A stretch of DNA of 61,817 nt, from contig CAZEHJ010000012.1 in assembly GCA_964512485.1 (NCBI GenBank), positions 1 to 61,817 on the forward strand, written 5' to 3'. Positions within the stretch are counted from its first letter, which is position 1. The number at the start of each line of letters is the position of its first letter. Positions 18,526-26,478 of the stretch are shown in pieces. Source of the stretch: CAZEHJ01 sp964512485 (lineage in GTDB: Bacteria > Bacteroidota > Rhodothermia > Rhodothermales > UBA10348). A program made the position numbers and the translations under genes. Below the pieces are notes generated by a model. That model worked only from the letters and a program-made list of their open reading frames with translations. It searched no databases and was not told where the DNA came from.

Positions 18526-18630
18526 ACCTGATTGGATACCGAGAATGGGCCAGTCGAGTTATAAACGTGCCCTCAAGGTGCGTTCCTTGAACAACGAAAA
18601 TGACGAGAATCGTTTCCTTTTCCAGGGACC
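18526..18630 (-). promoter_or_regulatory. Upstream region of receptor gene with candidate ECF-type promoter
   Basis: Between the minisatellite and the receptor start codon the minus strand carries GGAACG (18581-18586) and, about 16 bases later, TTATAAC (18558-18564). This resembles the GAAC-type minus-35 and a minus-10 of ECF promoters. TCAAGG and CCTTGA (18573-18578, 18585-18590) form an inverted repeat over the putative minus-35. It would place the start of transcription some 20-30 bases before the start codon. This is pattern matching only. Confidence 0.3.
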
Positions 18631-18905
18631 GCCAGCCGTCCATCGAGTAAGCCAGCCGTCTATCGAGTAAGCCAGCCGTCTATCGAGTAAGCCNNNNNNN
18701 NNNNNNNNNNNNNNNNNNNNNNNNNNNNNNNNNNNNNNNNNNNNNNNNNNNNNNNNNNNNNNNNNNNNNNNNNNNNNNNNNNNNNNNNNNNNNTCCATCG
18801 AGTAAGCCAGCCGTCTATCGAGTAAGCCAGCCGTCTATCGAGTAAGCCAGCCGTCTATCGAGTAAGCCGGCCGTCTATCGAGTAAGCCGGCCGTCTATCG
18901 AGTAA
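18631..18905. repeat. 20-bp minisatellite containing the fecR stop codon, interrupted by assembly gap
   Basis: The unit is GCCAGCCGTCTATCGAGTAA on the plus strand. Three complete copies lie left of the gap (18631-18690) and five right of it (18806-18905), plus partial copies at both gap edges, all head to tail with no spacers. The two copies nearest fecR read GCCGG instead of GCCAG. The outermost copy and the partial copy just right of the gap have CCATCG instead of CTATCG. The last copy contains the fecR stop (18895-18897) and the codons for its final residues LTR. The array fills most of the 369-base gap between fecR and the receptor gene. Confidence 0.95.
18694..18793. other. Scaffold gap of 100 N inside the minisatellite
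   Basis: Exactly 100 undetermined bases, flanked on both sides by copies of the same 20-bp repeat. The round number suggests a placeholder, so the real length and copy number are unknown. The array probably caused the assembly break. Confidence 0.95.
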
Positions 18906-20115
18906 GCGAATACGTGCCGTCTTCGGCCGTTTCCAATTCTGCACCGAGTGCAGATGCGATGATCTCGAGAATGGTCTTTACTCCGCGATCTGTCTCGAAG
19001 GTACCGGTGAGAGGTGTCTTGAGGAGATCCTCTGCCAGTTCAATATCGACGTCGAATCTTTCCGACAGACTATCGACCACGTCCGACATCGGCGTATCCC
19101 TGAATACGATGATTTCGACCCAATCAAGCTCCCGGGTAAGATCCACATCTACAATTGTCGGCTCGGAAGACCTGCTCGAAACGAGTCCTTGTTGTCCCGG
19201 CGTCAAAATCTGAGTGAGGGATAGATTGTCGATCGGAGACAGAGAAACTCGTCCTGTCACGAGTGTTACCTCCGTTCCGTTGGAAGTGCGCACTCCAAAA
19301 GAAGTCCCCAGTACTGTCGTCAGTGCTTCTTCCGTTTCTATGGTGAACGGATCCGAAGATTCGGTAACATCGAAAAAGGCATTGCCGTTAAAACGTACGG
19401 CACGACTGAAGGAATCGTCGGTCAGTTCGGCTTCCAGCCATGAGTCGGGGCCCAGCCTGACTTCTGTTCCATCTTGAAGTTGAATCGTCTGCCATTGTCC
19501 GGCTTCGCTGACCCATGTCATTGTCGGACTTGACTGATCTGTGGTTGTCAGATTCAAACCGACTGCGATGAATGCTACGATGGCAGCTGCGGAAAGCGCG
19601 TATCTGACAAGTCGCAATCTTGAATTTTTCTGGCTTGAATTTTTCTGGCTTGAATTCTTCTGGCTCGGATTTCGTTGGCCGGTACGCGCCGATTCTGAGT
19701 CCAGAGGACGGGCAGCTCGATCCGGAGCGGACGAAGTCGACGGAGCTGCGGCGAAGCCATTGCTCCACGCTTCGTCAAAAGCGGTTGCATCATCACGGAT
19801 GCGATCCAGAATAGAAGTCAGCGCCGGATGTTTGTCACGTGCGGAATCGAGAATGGACAGTGCGTCTTCACGAAGAGCCATCTCTTCATCCGACATGACG
19901 GTCTCATCCAGCCTGTCGGCCAGAGCGAGAAGAACCAGAGCCTCACGCGAAGGAACGTCACGGTCCCATGCCTCGCGTACATGACTGCTGATCTGCAACC
20001 AGCGGTCCAGTGCGGACGCCAGTTCAGAATCCTGGGACAGAGCTCCTCTGACGCTTGCCAGATCGGCATCCGTCCACTCGTCCATTTGCAGTATGTCTTC
20101 CAGTCTCAAAGACAT
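18895..20115 (-). CDS. FecR-family anti-sigma factor
   Basis: The 406-residue protein has a cytoplasmic N-terminal domain (about 1-120). A linker follows with three copies of a SQKNS motif (about 151-166), then one membrane helix (about 172-189: YALSAAAIVAFIAVGLNL). The periplasmic FecR domain spans about 205-310 (GQWQTIQLQDGTEVRLGPDSWL, VRFNGNAFFDV, LGTSFGVRT), and a C-terminal STN-like domain about 325-406 ends in YSLTR. It should hold the sigma factor from the preceding gene and receive a signal from the receptor's STN domain. The last codons and the stop are part of the 20-bp minisatellite, so its 3' end is fused to a variable repeat. Confidence 0.9.
   Translation of the reverse strand: MSLRLEDILQMDEWTDADLASVRGALSQDSELASALDRWLQISSHVREAWDRDVPSREALVLLALADRLDETVMSDEEMALREDALSILDSARDKHPALTSILDRIRDDATAFDEAWSNGFAAAPSTSSAPDRAARPLDSESARTGQRNPSQKNSSQKNSSQKNSRLRLVRYALSAAAIVAFIAVGLNLTTTDQSSPTMTWVSEAGQWQTIQLQDGTEVRLGPDSWLEAELTDDSFSRAVRFNGNAFFDVTESSDPFTIETEEALTTVLGTSFGVRTSNGTEVTLVTGRVSLSPIDNLSLTQILTPGQQGLVSSRSSEPTIVDVDLTRELDWVEIIVFRDTPMSDVVDSLSERFDVDIELAEDLLKTPLTGTFETDRGVKTILEIIASALGAELETAEDGTYSLTR
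19621..19665. repeat. Three 15-bp tandem repeats inside fecR
   Basis: Units at 19621-19635, 19636-19650 and 19651-19665 (TGAATTTTTCTGGCT with one base change in the third) encode a repeated SQKNS linker just before the membrane helix. Because 15 is a multiple of three, copy changes would alter linker length without shifting frame. Confidence 0.9.
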
Positions 20116-20220
20116 TAAGTGCCTTAATTACACGTTTTCCGATTGATACAGGGTGTTTTCACTTCAGGTGGAGCCCTGCGTTGGTTTTAGCCGCAGTCAT
20201 ATTCAAAAAAGTAACAGCTC

Positions 20221-20775
20221 CTATCTGGGGAAAAGAGCGGGGATGCTGATCCACAAAATGATCATCGAAAGCGCATCCCGCATCCGTTCGAACGCGCGCT
20301 TCACCTGCATCTTGATCGCCGCCTCTGTCGATCCGATCATCTCAGCGATTTCCTCGTATTTGTAACCGTACTCGCGCAGTTCAATGATTCTTCGAGCCTT
20401 GTCAGACAGCGAACTCAGAGCCTGTTCGACATCCAGTCTGTTTCCAGGTTGAGTACCCTCATAAGCGGTTTCAGGGGGTTCGTGTGCATCGAAAAGCAAC
20501 TCCTTCGTCGTGTAACGACCACGGTAGAAGTCCTGCAGCTCATAGAGAGCACCTTTCATTGCGAATGCTTTCAACCTCGTATTGTCCTTCAGGTCTGGAA
20601 GACCTCGGTGAACACGAAGCAGGGCATTCTGAACGAGATCGTCGACATCCGGCTTTCGTCCTATCCGCGAGATGAAAAATGCCCGAATCGGCGGTTCCAG
20701 ACGCTTTATCAACGCAGAAAAAGCCGCCTCATCGCCATTCTTGGCAGCAATTACCAGATCGGTCAATTCTTGCAT
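20221..20775 (-). CDS. ECF-subfamily RNA polymerase sigma factor
   Basis: The 184-residue protein has sigma region 2 at about 20-90 (AAFSALIKRLEPPIRAFF, then PDVDDLVQNALLRVHRGL) and region 4 at about 120-170 (LSSLSDKARRIIELREYGYKYEEIAEMIGSTEAAIKMQVKRAFERMRDAL), separated by a short linker. There is no region 1 or 3, as expected for ECF factors. It lies 105 bases upstream of fecR in the same direction. Together with fecR and the STN receptor it forms the standard cell-surface signalling order. A likely target is the receptor/DUF4249 operon, by analogy with other FecR systems. Confidence 0.93.
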   Translation of the reverse strand: MQELTDLVIAAKNGDEAAFSALIKRLEPPIRAFFISRIGRKPDVDDLVQNALLRVHRGLPDLKDNTRLKAFAMKGALYELQDFYRGRYTTKELLFDAHEPPETAYEGTQPGNRLDVEQALSSLSDKARRIIELREYGYKYEEIAEMIGSTEAAIKMQVKRAFERMRDALSMIILWISIPALFPR

Positions 20776-20974
20776 TTCGGAGGTGGTACCTGTTGGGCGG
20801 GTCTAGCGCGTATGAGTGAATCAACGGTGTCGAATGACTCAGGTCATGACGACCACGAATGGCGTCACATTCATTTTCAGAGTCGTGCTAACCCTTTTCA
20901 TGCAGAAAAGCTCCTTGCCGGGCACCGTTGCCGTGTTTCCCGGATCTTCTCGCCTCACGGCTGCGACGCGGGAT

Positions 20975-21832
20975 TCAGTCGAGGACAAGTCCTGATTTGT
21001 AGCTGCCCAGCACTTTCACTTTCGCGGCGACCTCATTCAGATGATGCAACGCATTTCGAACCCGCTCATCGTCTTCGTGTCCACCCAGGTCGAGATAGAA
21101 AATGTATTGGCCCGGACTACCGACCAGGGGACGGCTTTCGATTTTGAACAGATCAATGTCACGAAGTGCAAAGACGGCCAGACTTTTAAACAGGCCACCG
21201 GGAACGTTCTCACGTTGTGCGTAGAGTAGGGAGGTTTTCGCTTCCCCGTTTTTCAGGACGTCTGGTGAGAGACCTTCTTCCTGGCTGGAATCGGATCTTC
21301 CGAGCGCCAGGAATCTGGTGTAGTTGGCGTGGTTGCTTTCGATATCCGGTGAAAGACTGATGAGAGAGTATTCCCCGGCCGCAGCGCGACTGGCAATAGC
21401 GGCGTGGGACGAGTCAGCCGTTTCCGCAACGTGTTTCGCCGCTCCTGCTGTGTCGTAAGAAGGGATGATTTCTGCGTTGGGTAGCTTTTCCTTCAGGAAA
21501 GTCCTGCATTGCCCGATGGCTTGAGGATGGGAATACACCTTTCGGATCCCTTCGAGTGTGCTTCCTTGAAGGCCGAGCAATTGATGCCGGATTCTGATCT
21601 GTATCTCGGCCAGAATTCTCAGATCATGTTCAAGAAGCAGATCATAGTTCTGATGCACGCTTCCGAACAGGGAGTTTTCAATCGGCAGGACAGCCCTGTC
21701 GACGTCACCCGAAGAGACGGAATCGAAGGCGGCCTCGAAACTCGGTCTGGGACAGATTTCTGCTCCCGGATAGAGTCCGGCCACGGCTTCCTCGCTGTAG
21801 GCACCTATTTCTCCCTGAAATGCGACGCGCAT
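20975..21832 (-). CDS. pheA: Prephenate dehydratase
   Basis: Converts prephenate to phenylpyruvate in phenylalanine synthesis. The 285 residues contain the catalytic domain (about 1-180) with FQGEIGAYSEEAV at the start, the ENSLFGSV segment near 52, and the catalytic TRF motif (Thr172-Arg173-Phe174 in NYTRFLALG). An ACT domain (about 195-285) follows, with the ESRP motif that binds phenylalanine in related enzymes, so feedback inhibition is expected. There is no fused chorismate mutase. It starts four bases after the argS stop, so the two genes probably share a transcript. Confidence 0.95.
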   Translation of the reverse strand: MRVAFQGEIGAYSEEAVAGLYPGAEICPRPSFEAAFDSVSSGDVDRAVLPIENSLFGSVHQNYDLLLEHDLRILAEIQIRIRHQLLGLQGSTLEGIRKVYSHPQAIGQCRTFLKEKLPNAEIIPSYDTAGAAKHVAETADSSHAAIASRAAAGEYSLISLSPDIESNHANYTRFLALGRSDSSQEEGLSPDVLKNGEAKTSLLYAQRENVPGGLFKSLAVFALRDIDLFKIESRPLVGSPGQYIFYLDLGGHEDDERVRNALHHLNEVAAKVKVLGSYKSGLVLD

Positions 21833-21836
21833 GATT

Positions 21837-23528
21837 CTACATTTTTGATGGAGCAGATATTCCCAAAATCGTCAATCCGTTTTTAAGAACCTGACCTGAA
21901 GCGATTGCCAACTTCATTCGCGCTGCCGCCAGTCTTTCTTCCTCCCCAATGATCCGGCAATGTCCGTAAAACTGGGTGAAAGCCACCGCGACTTCGCGGA
22001 GATAGTTGGCCAAGCGATGTGGTTCTTTGTGTGAGGCTGCGCGTTCAATCGCCTGCGGAAGGCCCATCAACTCCTTGATCAGATTCTGCTCGGCTTCATG
22101 CTGAAGCAGGCTCAGATCTGCTTGATCCTGATGAGAAAAACCAACCTCTTCTGCCTTTCGGAGAATCGAACAGATGCGGGCATGTGCGTATTGGAGGTAG
22201 AAGACCGGGTTGGTGTCCGAAGCTTCTTTTGCCAGATCGAGGTCGAACTCCAGATGGGTGTTCGGTGAGCGCATGAGAAAGAAAAAGCGAGCTACATCCT
22301 CGCCCACCTCGTTCATGAGCTCGTCCAGGGTCACGAACGTCGCTTTTCTGGTACTCATCTTGACCGGCTGGCCGCTGCGCACAAGCGTAACGAACTGGTA
22401 GATGACCACTTGAATTTTGTCTGCATCAAATCCGAGCGCGCGCACTCCTTCGACGACATCGGGGAAGGTTGCGATGTGATCCGCGCCAAATACATCCACG
22501 CACAGGTCAAATCCGCGCTCGAGCTTGTCCACGTGATAACCGATGTCGGGAAGCCTATACGTGGGTTCTCCGCTGCTTTTCACGAGGACCGTGTCCTGAT
22601 CTTTTCCGAAAGCGGTCGTTTTCAACCACACGGCGCCATCTTTGTCGTAGGCCAGACCCAGCTTTCTGAATTTGTCTACTGTGTCCCAAACGCGGTTCGA
22701 ATCGTAGAGGCTCCTTTCGTTGAAAAAGGAATCCATCTCGATGTTCATCCGGTTCAGGGTAGCCTCGATTTCGGCAAAAATCTGATCTTCAGCGGCTTTC
22801 TTGAATACGTCTGACTCGCCTTCAACATCGAGGTCCGCTCCCCAGGTTTCCAACACTTCACGAGCAATCTGGTCGATGTATTCACCGAGGTATCCGTCTT
22901 CCGGAAATGGCTCAGGCACGGTTACTTTGTCGTCTCCTTCGCCGATCTGTTTTGTCGCGATTTCGGGATTAATCCACGCCATGTAACGGGCTCGGACCGA
23001 GTCCCCGAGTACACGCATCTGGCGGCCGGCGTCGTTGAAGTAGTATTCCCGCTTTACGTCGTAACCGGTCCATTCGAACAGATTCGCGATGGTATCACCC
23101 AGCACGGCATTCCTTCCGTGACCCACAGTCAGCGGTCCGGTCGGATTGGCGCTTACAAATTCAACCAGGGCTTTTTGCCCGGCGCCGCTTTCGGTTCTGC
23201 CGAATGAGTCACCCCCGGAGAGGATGGTCGCGAGCGCTGCGGTCAGGTAGTCCTCCGAAAACCTGAAGTTCAAAAATCCGGGTCCCGCGACCTCAATGGC
23301 ACTGATTCTCGTCGGATCCACGGGAAGGGAAAGAAGGCCTTCTTTGAGGTCGTCGGCAATCTGTTTCGGCGCTTTACGTAAGTGGCGGGCAAGCTGCATC
23401 GCTGCATTGCACGACAGATCACCGTGATCCGGATTGGCCGGCTGCTGGAATTCGAGCACAAAATCATCCGGGATTCCCCCGAGAGATTCGAGCACAGCCA
23501 GAATACTGTCGTTCAGATAGGTTTGCAT
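21837..23528 (-). CDS. argS: Arginyl-tRNA synthetase
   Basis: Class I synthetase of 563 residues, normal for ArgRS. The N-terminal add-1 domain is followed by the HIGH-like box in EFVSANPTGPLTVGHGRNAVLGD near residue 110. A KMSTRKATFVTLDEL segment lies near 385, and the C-terminal DALR anticodon-binding domain ends the protein, including YLQYAHARICSI. It is transcribed divergently from the DUF4159 gene and is followed by pheA after four bases. Confidence 0.96.
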   Translation of the reverse strand: MQTYLNDSILAVLESLGGIPDDFVLEFQQPANPDHGDLSCNAAMQLARHLRKAPKQIADDLKEGLLSLPVDPTRISAIEVAGPGFLNFRFSEDYLTAALATILSGGDSFGRTESGAGQKALVEFVSANPTGPLTVGHGRNAVLGDTIANLFEWTGYDVKREYYFNDAGRQMRVLGDSVRARYMAWINPEIATKQIGEGDDKVTVPEPFPEDGYLGEYIDQIAREVLETWGADLDVEGESDVFKKAAEDQIFAEIEATLNRMNIEMDSFFNERSLYDSNRVWDTVDKFRKLGLAYDKDGAVWLKTTAFGKDQDTVLVKSSGEPTYRLPDIGYHVDKLERGFDLCVDVFGADHIATFPDVVEGVRALGFDADKIQVVIYQFVTLVRSGQPVKMSTRKATFVTLDELMNEVGEDVARFFFLMRSPNTHLEFDLDLAKEASDTNPVFYLQYAHARICSILRKAEEVGFSHQDQADLSLLQHEAEQNLIKELMGLPQAIERAASHKEPHRLANYLREVAVAFTQFYGHCRIIGEEERLAAARMKLAIASGQVLKNGLTILGISAPSKM

Positions 23529-23713
23529 GAAGCGCTTTTGATTCCTTCTTGCTTTGGGTGGAAATAAGGCCGCAATCTACCAAATTCCTTGCTTCAGAGG
23601 GCGATTTGGCTCAGAGATCACAAATGCTTCGCAAAAAAGTGAATACATCGCAGCAGGATCAAAACCAATAGGGCCTCACCCCGTATGAACGTCACTTTGG
23701 AAACACCGTGTCC

Positions 23714-24391
23714 ATGTCCCGAACTACAACCACGCTCATTCTGCTTGTCTGTCTCCTCTGGCTGAATCCATTCGAGGTTCAGGCCCAGGAAGAACATGCC
23801 TTCAAGATTGCTCGGGTCAAATACGATGGAGGAGGGGACTGGTACAGCGACCCTGAGTCTCTTCCCGAACTGCTCACATTCGTCAGACGGGAGACCCTTA
23901 TCGATGTCGCTCCACGCGAAGAGGTCGTGGAATTGTCGAGTGACAATCTATATGCGTATCCCTACGTCTACCTGACCGGCCACGGCAACATCAAAATGAA
24001 TGACACAGAAGCCGAGCGTCTTCGGCACTATCTCGAGAGCGGTGGCTTCCTTCATATTGATGACAATTACGGACTGGACGTGCACATTCGAAGGGAAATG
24101 GAGAAAGTGTTTCCGAACAAGGAGTTTGTGGAACTCCCTTTCGCCCACGAAATCTTCCACACCGCCTTCGAGTTTCCCAACGGACTCCCCAAAGTGCATG
24201 AGCACGACGGTAAACCACCTCAGGGATTCGGGATACTGGATGGCGAAGGCAGGTTAATGGTGTTTTACACGTATGAAACGGATCTGGGAGATGGATGGGA
24301 GCCCCAATCCGTTCATGAGAAACCGGGCGATTTGAGACGTGATGCCCTGAGAATGGGGACCAATATTCTCGTTTACGCCATGATGAATTGA
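23714..24391 (+). CDS. Secreted DUF4159-domain protein
   Basis: From ATG 23714 the protein has 225 residues with a signal peptide (LILLVCLLWLNPFEVQAQ). The body matches the DUF4159 family: an opening FKIARVKYDGGGDWY, DLNAYPYVYLTGHG-like segment (YAYPYVYLTGHGNI), then LRHYLESGGFLHIDDNYG and the motif FPNGLPKVHEHDGKPPQGFG. The fold is related to class I glutamine amidotransferases but no catalytic triad is evident. The role is unknown; family members are often exported and lie near AAA/vWA gene clusters, which are not seen here. A GTG two codons upstream (23708) is an alternative start. Confidence 0.8.
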   Translation: MSRTTTTLILLVCLLWLNPFEVQAQEEHAFKIARVKYDGGGDWYSDPESLPELLTFVRRETLIDVAPREEVVELSSDNLYAYPYVYLTGHGNIKMNDTEAERLRHYLESGGFLHIDDNYGLDVHIRREMEKVFPNKEFVELPFAHEIFHTAFEFPNGLPKVHEHDGKPPQGFGILDGEGRLMVFYTYETDLGDGWEPQSVHEKPGDLRRDALRMGTNILVYAMMN

Positions 24392-24479
24392 GCGATGAGC
24401 ACTAGTTTGGGGGTCGAACCGTGTGATATGTGTCGCACATGATCACCATAATCGATTGATCGAATATTCCTCTACCCAC

Positions 24480-25787
24480 ATGTCTCTTCTCCAACAGACT
24501 GACCCCCAGGTTTTCGATGCCCTTCAAAAGGAAGTGCAGCGTCAGAACGAAGGCCTGGAACTGATTGCGTCCGAAAACTTTGTCTCGCGTTCGGTCATGC
24601 AGGCCATGGGTACACCGCTGACGAACAAATATGCTGAAGGGCTCCCGGGCAAGCGGTATTACGGTGGTTGTCAATTCGTGGATGTTGCCGAGGATCTCGC
24701 CAGAGATCGTGCGAAAGAGCTTTTTGGATGCGACTGGGTGAACGTGCAGCCTCATTCAGGAGCCAATGCGAATGCCGCTGTGTATCTCACACTCATGAAG
24801 CCGGGCGACACCTTTCTGGGCCTTGACCTCGCACACGGTGGCCACCTGACGCACGGCAGTCCCGTAAATTTCTCCGGTCTCCTGTATCGCGCGGAGTATT
24901 ACGGAGTGGAGAAAGACGGCGAAATGGCCGGGCGCATCGACATGGACAAGGTCCGTGACAAGGCGCTTGAGATTCGCCCTAAAATGATTTCGATCGGCGC
25001 TTCGGCGTACAGCCGAGACTTTGATTACGCCACGTTCAGATCCATCGCCGATGAAGTGGGCGCTTTCCTCTGGATGGACATGGCACACACGGCCGGGCTG
25101 ATCGCCGCCAAAAAGCTGAATGATCCTCTACCGCACTGTCATATCGTTTCGACGACGACCCACAAGACACTACGTGGTCCTCGCGCAGGGATGCTTCTGA
25201 TTGGATCGGACGGTGAGAACACGATCGGCAAAGTGGCTCCCAAATCGGGTCGCGTGAAAAACTGGAGCGAGTTGTTCGACTCTTCCGTCTTTCCGGGAAT
25301 GCAGGGTGGTCCGCTGATGCATGTTATCGCAGCCAAGGCAGTTGCTTTCGCTGAGGCGCTCGAAAATTCGTTCTCAGACTACGCCGCGCAGGTCATGTCG
25401 AACGCTTCTGCCATGACGGATGCTTTTGTTGAAAGGGGCTATGATGTCGTATCCGGAGGAACGGACAATCATCTGGCCCTCATCGATCTCAGAAACAAAG
25501 GAATTACAGGCAAAGACGCTGAAGCTGTTCTTCAGGCTGCGGAATTGACCGTGAACAAGAACATGGTTCCGTATGACGACAAGAGTCCATTCGTTACGAG
25601 CGGCATTCGAGTCGGAACACCGGCGATGACAACGAGGGGTATGAAGGAAGACGATTTTCGTGAAATCGTCGGCCTGATGGATCGTGTTTTGACGAATCCG
25701 ACCAATGAAGACGTTATTCGAGATGTAAGGGGCGCCATTCACGAGATGACTTCCCGCTTTCCTCTTTATGATTTTGTAGTTGCCTGA
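24480..25787 (+). CDS. glyA: Serine hydroxymethyltransferase
   Basis: PLP enzyme that interconverts serine and glycine with tetrahydrofolate. From ATG 24480 (MSLLQQTDPQ) the length is 435 residues, as usual. Motifs seen are QNEGLELIASENFVS, NKYAEGLPGKRYYGG, NVQPHSGANAN, the WMDMAHTAGLIAA segment and the PLP lysine in STTTHKTLRGPRAG. A GTG at 24423 would add 19 residues that do not resemble the family. The 88-base upstream gap holds a small dyad, ATGTG-TCG-CACAT, of uncertain meaning. Confidence 0.97.
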   Translation: MSLLQQTDPQVFDALQKEVQRQNEGLELIASENFVSRSVMQAMGTPLTNKYAEGLPGKRYYGGCQFVDVAEDLARDRAKELFGCDWVNVQPHSGANANAAVYLTLMKPGDTFLGLDLAHGGHLTHGSPVNFSGLLYRAEYYGVEKDGEMAGRIDMDKVRDKALEIRPKMISIGASAYSRDFDYATFRSIADEVGAFLWMDMAHTAGLIAAKKLNDPLPHCHIVSTTTHKTLRGPRAGMLLIGSDGENTIGKVAPKSGRVKNWSELFDSSVFPGMQGGPLMHVIAAKAVAFAEALENSFSDYAAQVMSNASAMTDAFVERGYDVVSGGTDNHLALIDLRNKGITGKDAEAVLQAAELTVNKNMVPYDDKSPFVTSGIRVGTPAMTTRGMKEDDFREIVGLMDRVLTNPTNEDVIRDVRGAIHEMTSRFPLYDFVVA

Positions 25788-25865
25788 TTGATTCAGTTAC
25801 CCGAATCACGGCGACTAAGCCAACCGATTCTGTAACTGCTTTCTCCGGGTTACGTCTGAATCTCT

Positions 25866-26441
25866 ATGACTGACTTATCTCCTTCTACATACGATGAACT
25901 GGTTGATCTGGGGCGGCAGCTCTATGATCACGCACTCGTGCGCAGTGAACAGGAGGAGATTACTGATCCACGTGGCCAGCCCATAGGATGGCTCCTCGAT
26001 ACGCGCATTCCCATGCTGAATGGCAATATCATGCCTGAAGTCGGGAGGGTGTTGAGCGAACGATTAACACTGAAGGGCGTCGATCAGGTTGTGGGATTCG
26101 GTTTCGGTTCCTATGCGCTTGTTGCGTCGGTCGTTGCCTCGAGTACGAATCCTCCATTCATGGGTGGCTTTGTCAGGGAGGAGAGAAAACCGCACGGACG
26201 TCGTCGCCTGGTCGAAGGACCCCTCGTTCGAGAAAAGCCCGTCGTCCTGCTGGATGATATCCTGAACAGCGGTCGATCGGCGCGCAAGGCGATAAACCTC
26301 CTGAGAGAGGACGGATTTCAGGTCGTCGGCATGATGACGTTGTTCAATTTCACCTGGAGCGGCGGTCGGCCAAGACTGGAAAAGATGGGCCTGTGGGTCG
26401 ATTCGCTCCTGGATTTGAACCTTAGGGAAAGCGAGCGGTAA
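25866..26441 (+). CDS. Orotate phosphoribosyltransferase-like protein
   Basis: The 191-residue protein carries a clear PRPP-binding loop, VVLLDDILNSGRSARKAI (about 127-144). The orotate phosphoribosyltransferase hallmark segment is also present, FVREERKPHGRRRLVEG (about 101-117), which matches the FVRKEAKDHG...IEG pattern of PyrE. The N-terminal segment WLLDTRIPMLNG takes the place of the PYYFDLR-type motif but is divergent, and the protein is a little shorter than typical PyrE (about 210). It may be PyrE or a related salvage enzyme. It lies between glyA and tatC in the same direction. PyrR, encoded far to the right, is the only other pyrimidine gene here. Confidence 0.7.
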   Translation: MTDLSPSTYDELVDLGRQLYDHALVRSEQEEITDPRGQPIGWLLDTRIPMLNGNIMPEVGRVLSERLTLKGVDQVVGFGFGSYALVASVVASSTNPPFMGGFVREERKPHGRRRLVEGPLVREKPVVLLDDILNSGRSARKAINLLREDGFQVVGMMTLFNFTWSGGRPRLEKMGLWVDSLLDLNLRESER

Positions 26442-26478
26442 AGAGAGGATCCGTCTTTTTAGCGGATCGAAACAAGCC

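Noticed and set aside
18631..18905. CRISPR-like repeat array
   Set aside because: Repeats are contiguous 20-bp units with no spacers, and there are no cas genes nearby. It is a minisatellite.
20812..21147. Plus-strand frame in the gap between the sigma gene and pheA
   Set aside because: Most of it overlaps pheA on the other strand and it has no similarity or good start context.
24427..24441. ATGTG-TCG-CACAT dyad upstream of glyA as a riboswitch or operator
   Set aside because: Only five-base arms; no glycine or other riboswitch core is visible around it.
26445..26470. GATCCG/CGGATC hairpin between the pyrE-like gene and tatC
   Set aside because: The T run is in the loop, not after the stem, so it is not an intrinsic terminator, and the stem is only six bases.
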